Positions 33,358 through 44,326 of a stretch of 64,000 bases of DNA are shown in pieces. Origin of the DNA: Thermomonas fusca DSM 15424 (GTDB lineage: Bacteria; Pseudomonadota; Gammaproteobacteria; Xanthomonadales; Xanthomonadaceae); NCBI RefSeq assembly GCF_000423885.1, contig NZ_AUIV01000010.1:62001-126000 (forward strand). The letters are read 5' to 3'. How positions within the stretch are numbered: position 1 is the stretch's first letter; each line of letters starts with the position of its first letter. Under the pieces are notes generated by a model. It was not told the origin of the DNA, ran no database searches, and saw nothing but the letters and a program-made list of their open reading frames with translations. The position numbers and the translations under genes are program-made.

Positions 33358-35493
33358 ATGAAATTTTTCGCCTCCTGCGGCAAAGGGCTGGAATACCTGC
33401 TGGCCGACGAACTGGTCGCGCTCGGCTGCGCACGCGCCACCGCCACCATCGCCGGTGCCAACGTCGAGGGCGGCCTGCTGGACGCCCAGCGCGCGGTGCT
33501 GTGGTCGCGGCTGGCCAGCCGCATCCTCTGGCCGATCACCGAGTTCGAGTGCGCCGACGAGCACGCGCTGTACGCCGGCGCCGCCGCGGTGGACTGGACG
33601 CGCCATCTCTCGCCCAGCCATACCTTCGCCATCGACGCACACGTTTCCGGCAGCGCCATCACCCATGCGCGCTACGCCGCGCAGCGGGTGAAGGACGCCG
33701 TCGTCGATACCCTGCGCGCCAGCACCGGCCAGCGGCCGGACGTGGACGTGGAGTCGCCGGACGTCCGCATCAACCTCGTCGTCCGCAAGGGCCGCGCCAC
33801 CCTGTCCATCGACCTGTCCGGCGGCCCCATGCACCGCCGCGGCTGGCGGCGCGTGCAGGGTGCAGCGCCGCTGAAGGAAACCGTGGCCGCCGCGGTGCTG
33901 GCGCGCGCCGGCTGGGCGCAGGCCTATGCCGAGGGCGGCGACCTGCTCGACCCGATGTGCGGCAGCGGCACTTTGCTGATCGAGGGCGCACTGATGGCCG
34001 CCGACGTGGCGCCGGGGCTGCGCCGCCACGGCGATGCGCCACCGACGCGCTGGATCGGTTTCGATGTCGAAGCCTGGGCGGGATTGCGGGTGGAGGCTAT
34101 CGCCCGCGAGGCGCGCGGCCGCGCCACATTGCGGCCCTGCTTCCACGGCAGCGACGTCGACCCGCATGCCATCCGCGCCGCGCATGAGAACGCGCAGGCC
34201 GCGGGCGTGGACGATGCCATCGGCTTTTCGGTCCGCGACATCGCCGACCTCGCGTCGATGGAGAACCCGCGCGGCGTGGTCGTCTGCAATCCGCCCTACG
34301 ATGCGCGCCTGGCTGCAGACCCCGCGCTGTACCGCGCGCTGGGCGATGCGTTGAAACGCGTCGCCCCGCAGTGGCGCGCGGCCCTGCTGTGCGGCGACGG
34401 TGAACTGGCCCGCGCCACCGGGCTGCGTGCGAAGAAGAGTTACCAGCTGTTCAACGGCGCGATCGAATGCAGCCTGATCGCGGTGGACCCGATCGCGCCG
34501 CCGCAGCGTGAAGGCGTGGAGAAGCGCGCGCTGCCGGAAGGCGCGCAGATGGTGGCCAACCGCCTGCGCAAGAATCTCGACAAGCTGGCGCGCTGGCGCC
34601 AGCAGGAGCAGGTCAGCTGCTTCCGCGCCTATGACGCCGACATCCCCGAATACGCCTGCGCGGTGGACGTCTACACCATCATCGACGGCGAGATCTGGCT
34701 GCATGTGCAGGAATACGCCGCGCCGGCCGAGATCCCCGAAACCACCACCCGCAAGCGCCTGAACGACCTGTTGCTGGCGGTGCGCGAAGTGTTCGCCCTG
34801 CCGCGCGAGCGGGTGGCGGTGAAGACCCGCAGCACCGGCAAGGGCGGCAGCAAGTACGGCCACTTCGACCATCGGGGGCAGTTCCTCACGGTGGAGGAGG
34901 GCGCGGCGAAACTGCAGGTCAACCTGTTCGACTACCTCGACACCGGGCTGTTCCTCGACCACCGCCCGCTGCGCGCGCGGATGGCGCGGGAAGCGCGCGG
35001 CAAGCGCTTCCTCAACCTGTTCTGCTACACGGGCGTTGCCACCGTGCAGGCGGCGGTGGAGGGCGCAGCGCAGACCACCAGCGTCGACCTGTCGGCGACC
35101 TATCTGGAATGGCTGGCCGACAACCTGCGCGGCAACGGCATCGGCGGCACCCGCCACCGCATTGCCCAGGCGGATGCGCTGAAGTGGCTGGAAGCCGACG
35201 ATGGCGTGTACGACGTGGTGTTCTGCGACCCGCCCACGTTCTCCAACTCCAAGCGCGCCGACGACTTCGACGTGCAGCGCGACCACGTGCGCCTGCTGCG
35301 CGCGGCGGTGGCGCGGCTGGCGCCGGGGGGCGTGCTGTACTTCAGCAACAACTTCCGTCGCTTCAAGCTGGACGAGGCGGCGTTGGCGGACTTCGCGCAG
35401 GTGGAAGACATCAGCGCATCCACCATTCCGCCGGATTTCGCCCGCAACGCGCGCATCCACCGGGCGTGGCGGATCCTGGCATCGAGTTCCTGA
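33358..35493 (+). CDS. rlmL: Fused 23S rRNA methyltransferase RlmKL
   Basis: Bifunctional enzyme: the N-terminal RlmL half makes m2G2445 and the C-terminal RlmK half m7G2069 of 23S rRNA (E. coli numbering). The 711-aa protein has a THUMP domain (about 45-155), a Rossmann methyltransferase with DPMCGSGTLLIEGAL and NPPY at 311-314, then the RlmK module with LNLFCYTGVATVQAA and DPPTF at 624-628. Length and fusion are normal for gammaproteobacteria. Confidence 0.96.
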   Translation: MKFFASCGKGLEYLLADELVALGCARATATIAGANVEGGLLDAQRAVLWSRLASRILWPITEFECADEHALYAGAAAVDWTRHLSPSHTFAIDAHVSGSAITHARYAAQRVKDAVVDTLRASTGQRPDVDVESPDVRINLVVRKGRATLSIDLSGGPMHRRGWRRVQGAAPLKETVAAAVLARAGWAQAYAEGGDLLDPMCGSGTLLIEGALMAADVAPGLRRHGDAPPTRWIGFDVEAWAGLRVEAIAREARGRATLRPCFHGSDVDPHAIRAAHENAQAAGVDDAIGFSVRDIADLASMENPRGVVVCNPPYDARLAADPALYRALGDALKRVAPQWRAALLCGDGELARATGLRAKKSYQLFNGAIECSLIAVDPIAPPQREGVEKRALPEGAQMVANRLRKNLDKLARWRQQEQVSCFRAYDADIPEYACAVDVYTIIDGEIWLHVQEYAAPAEIPETTTRKRLNDLLLAVREVFALPRERVAVKTRSTGKGGSKYGHFDHRGQFLTVEEGAAKLQVNLFDYLDTGLFLDHRPLRARMAREARGKRFLNLFCYTGVATVQAAVEGAAQTTSVDLSATYLEWLADNLRGNGIGGTRHRIAQADALKWLEADDGVYDVVFCDPPTFSNSKRADDFDVQRDHVRLLRAAVARLAPGGVLYFSNNFRRFKLDEAALADFAQVEDISASTIPPDFARNARIHRAWRILASSS

Positions 35494-35602
35494 CCACGCA
35501 GAAGGGCAGGGGAGCAAACTCCGCTTCTCGGGGCGTGCGCCGGCGCCGGTGCATCACCATGCCGGAGCTTACGGTGCTGGCGCGGCGTGAGCCGGCGTGT
35601 TG

Positions 35603-36607
35603 TCAGTGGCCGCGGATGCGCCCGAACAGGCCGGTAGTGCGCGGCGATGCCGGGGCCGATGGCGGCGGTGCATCGGCCGGTTCGGCATAGCCGGTGGCGA
35701 GGTTGGCGTTGATGAAGCCTGTCACTTCCTCGGCGCTGACCCCGCTTGCTTCGGCGATGTCGGCAACCCCGGCTGGCCCTTTCATCATCACCGTGGCGAT
35801 GCGGAAATGCTTGGGATACTCGCGCTCGGTCTGCGGCCACTTCTTCAGCAGGTAGCGGCCGTCGATGGCCGCGCCGGACAGTAGCCCACCCAGCCACTGC
35901 AGACGCTGCAGTGGTTGCGCAGGGCCCAGCGCCGCCGCCTCGGCGTCCCAGGCCGCGGCGTCGGGCATGGTGAAATCGCTTTCCGGCAGTTCGCCGGCAA
36001 AATAGGGCGCCAGCGGCTTGAGCATGGCCGGGCCGTGCCAGCTGCCGGCCTGCGGGTCGATCAGCAGCGCCGGTGCATCGGCGCACTGCAGGCGCACGCG
36101 CTGGCGCAGGGCGCCGTTCGCCAGCCACTGCTGCAGCGTGCGCGCGGCCGGCGGTGCTGGTTCCGGCTCGGGTTCGGGCTGCGGGGTTGCGGGCGGTTCC
36201 GGCGCCGGTTGCGGTTCCGGCGCGACGATGGTCGGCGCCGGCTCGACCGCCGGTGCGGGCTCGCGCGGCGGCGGCGTTTCGTCGGGCGTCAGCTGCGCAT
36301 CGCCGGCGATCTCGCTCAGCAACACTGCCAGGTCGGTCGCGTTGATCGGCAGCGGCAGCCGGTAGTCGGTCTGCTGGCGGTCGGCGGCGGCCAGCGCAAT
36401 CACCTTGCGGCCCATGCCGTGCAGGCGCAGCCAGCTCATCGGGCCGTACAGGCTGTCCATGTCGATGATGATGTAGTCGGCCGCGTCGCCTTCGATGAAG
36501 CTCCAGCGGTGGCCGGTTTCGGCGTTGGCGATCTTGAACGCGGCGGCAACCTCCGCCTCGGTCGCGCGATCCATCCCGGTAGTGCCCAACGTCAGCGCCA
36601 TCGCCAT
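35603..36607 (-). CDS. Hypothetical protein with Pro/Glu-rich linker
   Basis: A 334-aa cytoplasmic protein of three parts. Residues about 1-100 look like a degenerate Rossmann or receiver-like domain (YIIIDMDSLYGPMSWLRLHG, then VIALAAADRQQ). Residues about 108-155 are Pro/Glu/Ala-rich. The C-terminal 180 residues include a possible winged-helix segment (PAGVADIAEASGVSAEEVTG). It resembles conserved xanthomonad proteins of unknown function. It lies 63 nt from the HNH gene on the same strand. Confidence 0.65.
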   Translation of the reverse strand: MAMALTLGTTGMDRATEAEVAAAFKIANAETGHRWSFIEGDAADYIIIDMDSLYGPMSWLRLHGMGRKVIALAAADRQQTDYRLPLPINATDLAVLLSEIAGDAQLTPDETPPPREPAPAVEPAPTIVAPEPQPAPEPPATPQPEPEPEPAPPAARTLQQWLANGALRQRVRLQCADAPALLIDPQAGSWHGPAMLKPLAPYFAGELPESDFTMPDAAAWDAEAAALGPAQPLQRLQWLGGLLSGAAIDGRYLLKKWPQTEREYPKHFRIATVMMKGPAGVADIAEASGVSAEEVTGFINANLATGYAEPADAPPPSAPASPRTTGLFGRIRGH

Positions 36608-36670
36608 CCCCGCAGCAGAAAAACACGGTCGAGTGTTGCCAAGCGGGGCGCGCGCGTCAATGCACCGGCG

Positions 36671-37342
36671 CTACACGGCAAGTCTGCGGGGCTTCTTGGC
36701 GGGCAGCTGGGCCTTCAGGAAGGCCATCTGGTCGGCCAGGATGTTGCGGTTCGACAGGATCAGGTGCTCGATCCAGCTGGGCCGGTACGGCACCGCCAGC
36801 AGCGGCATGCCGGCCTGCTGCGGGGTGCGGTTGCCCTTGCGCGAATTGCAGTGGAAGCAGGCGGTGACCACGTTTTCCCAGATGTCGCGGCCGCCCTTGG
36901 ACACCGGCTGCACGTGGTCGCGGGTCAGCGTGCCGCGGTGGTACTGGCGGCCGCAGTACAGGCACAGCTGCTGGTCGCGGGCGAACAACGCCTGGTTGGT
37001 CAGGGTGGGCGTGGGGTCGATGGCCGCCGGGCGGACGTGGCCGCGTGCGGCGATGATGGGGTGCAGGCGCAGGATGCTGCGCTCGCCGCTGCGGCGGTTG
37101 ATGCCGCCGTGGACGCTGAGGCAGGGTTCGCCCAGCGTCCACGCCACCGCGCCGCGGGCGTACAGGCAGGTGGCATCTTGCCAGCTCATCCAGTCCAGCG
37201 CGCGGCCATGTGCATCCAGCCCGAGCAGGCGCAGATTGGGGAAGAAGCCGGGGGTGCCGGGGAAAACGAAGCTGTCCGCATGCAGCGCAGCGGTGGGGTC
37301 GCCGGTATGGGCCGTGCGATATGTCGCTGTATCGGTCTCCAT
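36671..37342 (-). CDS. HNH endonuclease family protein
   Basis: A 223-aa protein with an HNH nuclease core in the C-terminal half: CLYCGRQY zinc knuckle, LTRDHVQPVSKGG (the first catalytic His), ENVVTACFHCNSRKGNRTP. The zinc-binding CxxC pairs and His-Asn-His residues look intact. Stand-alone HNH proteins of this type are widespread in proteobacteria and usually not linked to restriction systems; the role is unknown. No methyltransferase or mobile element is adjacent. Confidence 0.88.
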   Translation of the reverse strand: METDTATYRTAHTGDPTAALHADSFVFPGTPGFFPNLRLLGLDAHGRALDWMSWQDATCLYARGAVAWTLGEPCLSVHGGINRRSGERSILRLHPIIAARGHVRPAAIDPTPTLTNQALFARDQQLCLYCGRQYHRGTLTRDHVQPVSKGGRDIWENVVTACFHCNSRKGNRTPQQAGMPLLAVPYRPSWIEHLILSNRNILADQMAFLKAQLPAKKPRRLAV

Positions 37343-37394
37343 CGGGAAACCAGCTTATACGCCTTCGATGACGGTTTGTGTACCGAGGCGCAGC

Positions 37395-37424
37395 CCACGC
37401 GCCCGGCGGGTGCCGGGCGCGTGG
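37395..37424 (-). terminator. 13-bp hairpin after the acyl-CoA dehydrogenase gene
   Basis: CCACGCGCCCGGC and GCCGGGCGCGTGG form a perfect stem with a GGGT/ACCC loop, 6 nt beyond the stop. It has no T-run and may act as an mRNA 3' stabiliser or a Rho-assisted stop. Confidence 0.5.
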
Positions 37425-37430
37425 TGATGC

Positions 37431-39224
<1,794 letters not shown>

Positions 39225-39277
39225 GCGTGCGGTTCCTGGCATGGGCGGGCCGCCATCCGGCCCGCGGGAACCCTGAG

Positions 39278-39293
39278 CATACTACAGCGTATG
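39278..39293. promoter_or_regulatory. Operator-like inverted repeat upstream of acyl-CoA dehydrogenase
   Basis: CATAC-TACAGC-GTATG, 54 nt before the dehydrogenase ATG. On the minus strand it overlaps a possible -10 (TAGTAT). Fatty-acid degradation genes are commonly controlled by TetR or GntR-type repressors binding such palindromes; which regulator acts here is unknown. Confidence 0.4.
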
Positions 39294-39322
39294 GTTTTGG
39301 TGGAATGCCTGCCGGGGCGGAC

Positions 39323-39793
39323 TCAGCGCAGCGCGCCGGGCAGCCCGGGCACCGGCGACAGTGCGCTTTCGCGCTTGATCTCGTAGCTGCGCGGCTTGCC
39401 GTCCAAAGGGCCGGCCTGGAGGGTGCCGCGCAGGCTGTAGGACAGCCCGCGGCCGTCGGCCAGCGCGGTAGCCAGGCGCGCGCGCCCGGCCGGTGTGGGG
39501 GTCACCACGGCGCTATGCACGTCGGCGGATTCCGGTGCCACTTCCAAGTTCGGCTGCAGGTCCAGCCGCGCCGCGTCGCCGTTGTCGAAGCTGATCTCCA
39601 GCGCGGTGCTGTCGAACCGCATCGCCACGCTGCTGAAGTTGTTGAGCCGCAGCGCCACGTCCCAGCGGCCATCGGCGCGCACGGTGAGTTGCTGGATGCT
39701 GGCCGCGGGTTCGGAGACGCGCCGCACCGGTCCGCTGCCGCAACCGGCCAGCAGGAAGGCAAGGGCGGTGAAACAGGCAAGCCGGCGGATCAT
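39323..39793 (-). CDS. LEA14/WHy-type lipoprotein
   Basis: A 156-aa lipoprotein: MIRRLACFTALAFLLAGCGS shows a lipobox LAGC with Cys at residue 18. The mature part has the pattern of LEA type 2 (WHy) domains, a small Ig-like fold found in stress proteins (QLTVRADGRWDVALRLNNFS and the DSTALEISFDNGD strand pairs). Function unknown; probably anchored in the outer membrane. Confidence 0.8.
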   Translation of the reverse strand: MIRRLACFTALAFLLAGCGSGPVRRVSEPAASIQQLTVRADGRWDVALRLNNFSSVAMRFDSTALEISFDNGDAARLDLQPNLEVAPESADVHSAVVTPTPAGRARLATALADGRGLSYSLRGTLQAGPLDGKPRSYEIKRESALSPVPGLPGALR

Positions 39794-39845
39794 GCGGAGG
39801 CTCCGTGGGACGAAGGCCGCAGCATACCCGCGCGTGTCGCCGGCA

Positions 39846-40034
39846 TCAGTAGATCTGCTCGCCGCCGGGCACGGGCAGTTCGCGGATGTACAGGTCCTTG
39901 GCGGCGATGAAGGCTTCGGCGCAGCGATAGGCTTCGCGGCCGAGTTCGATGCGCGCATCGGCATCCAGCGGCGCGCCGCGATGGGCACCTACCAGCTGGG
40001 CGAACAGGTTCAGGGCGATGTCGTGGATGTCCAT
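39846..40034 (-). CDS. Small hypothetical protein
   Basis: A 62-aa acidic helical protein, MDIHDIALNLFAQLVGAHRG..., ending PVPGGEQIY. GGGGAG lies 6 nt before the ATG. No known domain. It lies between the helicase and lipoprotein genes on the same strand. Confidence 0.65.
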   Translation of the reverse strand: MDIHDIALNLFAQLVGAHRGAPLDADARIELGREAYRCAEAFIAAKDLYIRELPVPGGEQIY

Positions 40035-40142
40035 GCGTTGCTCCCCAGAGGAAGTGGCGAACATACACCCGCGATGCGCCCGCAGGAACCCGCCGGCAGG
40101 CGTCTGCCGTGCCGGCGGTGATGGTGCTGCGCCGGGGCCGGA

Positions 40143-41465
<1,323 letters not shown>

Positions 41466-41774
41466 GGGGAACTCCTTTGGTGCCCCGCACGGAATACGGG
41501 GCGGCCCGGGCGTTCCTGTTGAACCGCGCCGCAGGCAGATGGCACGACGCCGGTGATCCGGGCCGTGTCTGCGCGACGAAAGGCGTACGGGAAGAAAGCC
41601 GCTAGGGGCGGCCGGCTCGATCAGGAAAAACGCACCTTTCTCGGAGGAAAGGAGATCAGCCGTGCGCAGAACAGCGGGCATTCTACGCGAAAAGCCCCGA
41701 TGCGCCGAGGCACCCCTTTCGCCGTTCAGGTTGGCGTGCCACTCTTCCGGCTTCCCGCAAGGTCTGGTCCCCGC
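41466..41774. other. Divergent intergenic region and long rhlE leader
   Basis: This 309-nt gap separates rhlE (minus) from the DoxX gene (plus). A minus-strand TAGAAT at 41680-41685 could be the rhlE -10 box, giving a leader of about 205 nt with a small hairpin (CCTTTC/GAAAGG, 41634-41655). Long leaders that fold are frequent in DEAD-box helicase genes and used in cold or autogenous control. No gene is seen here. Confidence 0.4.
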
Positions 41775-42122
41775 ATGAAGCTTGAAGTCCGTCTTGCCCA
41801 GTGGCTGCTGGCCGCTGCCTTCCTCATCGCCGGTGGGTTCCGTCTGTGGCAGGCGCTGCGCGGCGTGCCGATCGGCAACGACGCGCTGCTGCTGAGTACC
41901 GTCGAGGTATTGATCGGCGTGCTGCTGGCCGCCGGCTGGCAGCTGCGCGCGGTGGCGCTGTTCGCGGCTGCGCTGTTGCTGACCGACGCCGTGCTGTCGC
42001 ATCCGTTCTGGGAATTTTCCGGCGGCGCGCAATGGACCAGGCTGCAGCAGTTCATGAAGAACATGGGGCTGGTGGGCGGGCTGGTGCTGCTGTCCGGTGC
42101 CGGCGGTGCCAAGCGGCGCTGA
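41775..42122 (+). CDS. DoxX-like membrane protein
   Basis: A 115-aa protein with four hydrophobic helices (MKLEVRLAQWLLAAAFLIAG; LLSTVEVLIGVLLAAG; VALFAAALLLTDAVL; MGLVGGLVLLSG), the DoxX/DUF-type small membrane protein pattern. Substrate and partner unknown. Convergent with greB. Confidence 0.7.
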   Translation: MKLEVRLAQWLLAAAFLIAGGFRLWQALRGVPIGNDALLLSTVEVLIGVLLAAGWQLRAVALFAAALLLTDAVLSHPFWEFSGGAQWTRLQQFMKNMGLVGGLVLLSGAGGAKRR

Positions 42123-42185
42123 TCGCCGCGGCTGCACCTTCGGCCGCTGGGAGGCGCGCGCGCCGCAAGCGCGGGCTGCGCGGGC

Positions 42186-42692
42186 CTATGCGGGCGGGTA
42201 CGCCACTTCGATGATCGCGTAACGCACCGTGCCACCGGGCAACGGCGCCTCGAACTCGTCGTCCACGCGCTTCTTCAGCATCGCCCGCGCCAGCGGTGCG
42301 TCGATGCTGACCCAGCCCAGCCTGGCGTCGGTTTCATCGGGCCCCACGATGCGGTAGCGCACCAGCTCGCCGCTGGCGGTGTTTTCCAGTTCCACCTGTG
42401 CGCCGAAGAACACCGCCTGGCGGTCGGACGGCGCGGCGTCCACCACCTTCAACACCTCCAGCCGCTTGCTGAGGTAGCGCACGCGGCGGTCGATCTCGCC
42501 CAGCTGCTTCTTGCGGTAGGTGTATTCGGCGTTCTCGGAGCGGTCGCCTTCAGCGGCGGCTGCCGCCAGCGCCTTCACCACTTCCGGGCGCTTCACCCGC
42601 CACAGTTCGTCCAGCTCGGCCTTCAGCCGGTCGTGGCCATCGCGGGTGATCAGCGCCGTGCTTTTCTCGGCGGGGGGACGCCAGCGGCCCAT
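42186..42692 (-). CDS. greB: Transcription elongation factor GreB
   Basis: Binds the secondary channel of RNA polymerase and triggers cleavage of backtracked RNA. The 168-aa protein has the N-terminal antiparallel coiled coil with the acidic tip EGDRSENAEY and the C-terminal FKBP-like domain (VGPDETDARLGWVSIDAPLA). It starts 3 nt after the ATPase gene upstream, so the two form an operon. Confidence 0.95.
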   Translation of the reverse strand: MGRWRPPAEKSTALITRDGHDRLKAELDELWRVKRPEVVKALAAAAAEGDRSENAEYTYRKKQLGEIDRRVRYLSKRLEVLKVVDAAPSDRQAVFFGAQVELENTASGELVRYRIVGPDETDARLGWVSIDAPLARAMLKKRVDDEFEAPLPGGTVRYAIIEVAYPPA

Positions 42693-42695
42693 GCG

Positions 42696-44213
42696 TCAGC
42701 GCTTGCCGCCGAAGATGCCGCCCAGCAGCCCGCGCAGGATCTGCCGGCCCACCTGACTGCCCACCGTGCGCGCGGTCTGCTTGGCCATGGTCTCGATCAT
42801 GCCCTGGCGGCGCTTGGTGCCGAACAGCGCGTCCTTCACCGTCTGGCCGAAGCCGTTGCCGTCGTCCGCCTCCGTCGTCTTCGCGGCCGGGGCCTGCGCC
42901 TGCGCCGCCTTGGCCTCGGTCTTCTGCGCCAGCAGTTCGGCGGCGGAGTCGCGGTCGATGCGGGTGTCGTACTTCATGCCCACCGGGCTGCCGGCGCGCA
43001 CCTGCATGCGCTCGGCATCGGTGATGGCGCCCATGCGGCAGCGCGGCGGCGCGATCAGGGTCTTCTCCACGGGCATCGGCACGCCCCTGTCCAGCAGCAT
43101 CGACACCAGCGCCTCGCCCGTGCCCAGCTGGCCGATGGCCTGCGCCACGTCCAGGTTCGGGTTGCTGACGAAGGTTTCGGCGGCGGTCTTGACCGCCTTC
43201 TGGTCGCGCGGGGTGTAGGCACGCAGCGCGTGCTGCACGCGGTTGCCCAGCTGGCCCAGCACGTTGGCCGGCACGTCGTCGGGGAACTGCGAGCAGAAAT
43301 ACACGCCCACGCCCTTGGAACGGATCAGCCGTACCACCTGTTCGATGCGCTGCTGCAGTGCGGCCGGAGCGTCGTCGAACAGCAGGTGCGCCTCGTCGAA
43401 CACGAAGACGAGTTTGGGCTTGTCCAGGTCGCCCACTTCCGGCAGGTTCTCGAACAGCTCGGAGAGCAGCCACAGCAGGAAGCTGGAATACAGCCGCGGC
43501 TTCAGGATCAGCTGGTCGGCGGCAAGGATGTTGACCACGCCGCGGCCGTCTGGGGTGGTGCGCATCAGGTCGGCCAGCTCCAGCGCGGGCTCGCCGAAGA
43601 ACATGTCCGCGCCTTCGGCTTCCAGCCGCAGCAGCGCGCGCTGGATGGCGCCGATCGACGGCGCGCTGACCAGCCCGTAGGAAGTGCTGATGTCCTTGCG
43701 CTCGTCGGCGATCAGGCCCAGCAGCGCGCGCAGGTCCTCCAGGTCCAGCAGCAGCAGGCCGCGGTCGTCGGCCAGCTTGAACACGATGTCGAGCACGCCG
43801 CCCTGGGTGTCGTTCAACTCCAGGATGCGGCCCAGCAGGGTGGGGCCCATCTCGCTGACGGTGGTGCGCACGGGATGACCGGACTTGCCCCACAGGTCCC
43901 AGAACACCACCGGCGCCGCTTCGTTGCGGTAGTCGCTGATGCCCATCTGGTCGATGCGCGCCTGCAGTTTCTCGCTGGTGGTGCCCGGCACCGCCAGCCC
44001 GGCCACGTCGCCCTTCACGTCGGCCAGGAACACCGGCACCCCGATCCGGCTGAAGCCTTCGGCCAGCGTCATCAGCGTCACCGTCTTGCCGGTGCCGGTG
44101 GCGCCGGCCACCAGCCCGTGGCGGTTGCCGTACTTCGGCAGCAGCAACACGTTGCCGCTGGTTTCGGTGGTGATGGCCTTGCCGACGAAAATGGGATCCA
44201 TTGCGCGCGTCAT
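42696..44213 (-). CDS. HerA/YjgR-like ATPase (DUF853)
   Basis: A 505-aa P-loop ATPase of the HerA-FtsK class. Walker A is GATGTGKT in HGLVAGATGTGKTVTLM near residue 35, Walker B is FVFDEAHLLF, followed by a sensor region YFCSQFPDDVP. The C-terminus is Ala/Lys-rich and ends with a GLLGGIFGGKR tail. Its E. coli relative YjgR has no settled function. In-frame ATGs at 44213 and 44201 lack a good ribosome-binding site. Confidence 0.9.
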   Translation of the reverse strand: MTRAMDPIFVGKAITTETSGNVLLLPKYGNRHGLVAGATGTGKTVTLMTLAEGFSRIGVPVFLADVKGDVAGLAVPGTTSEKLQARIDQMGISDYRNEAAPVVFWDLWGKSGHPVRTTVSEMGPTLLGRILELNDTQGGVLDIVFKLADDRGLLLLDLEDLRALLGLIADERKDISTSYGLVSAPSIGAIQRALLRLEAEGADMFFGEPALELADLMRTTPDGRGVVNILAADQLILKPRLYSSFLLWLLSELFENLPEVGDLDKPKLVFVFDEAHLLFDDAPAALQQRIEQVVRLIRSKGVGVYFCSQFPDDVPANVLGQLGNRVQHALRAYTPRDQKAVKTAAETFVSNPNLDVAQAIGQLGTGEALVSMLLDRGVPMPVEKTLIAPPRCRMGAITDAERMQVRAGSPVGMKYDTRIDRDSAAELLAQKTEAKAAQAQAPAAKTTEADDGNGFGQTVKDALFGTKRRQGMIETMAKQTARTVGSQVGRQILRGLLGGIFGGKR

Positions 44214-44326
44214 CCGGGAGGGTCGCCGGATTCTATGCGAACGCGTGCGCATTCATGGATGGCGCGGGTTGCCGCCGCGCAGCGGGCGCGGCTACCCTGC
44301 CAGCCCCCTTCGCAAGACCACGCCTG

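Noticed and set aside
36671..37342. HNH gene as part of a restriction or anti-phage system
   Set aside because: No methyltransferase, helicase or other defence gene is adjacent; neighbours are metabolic or hypothetical.
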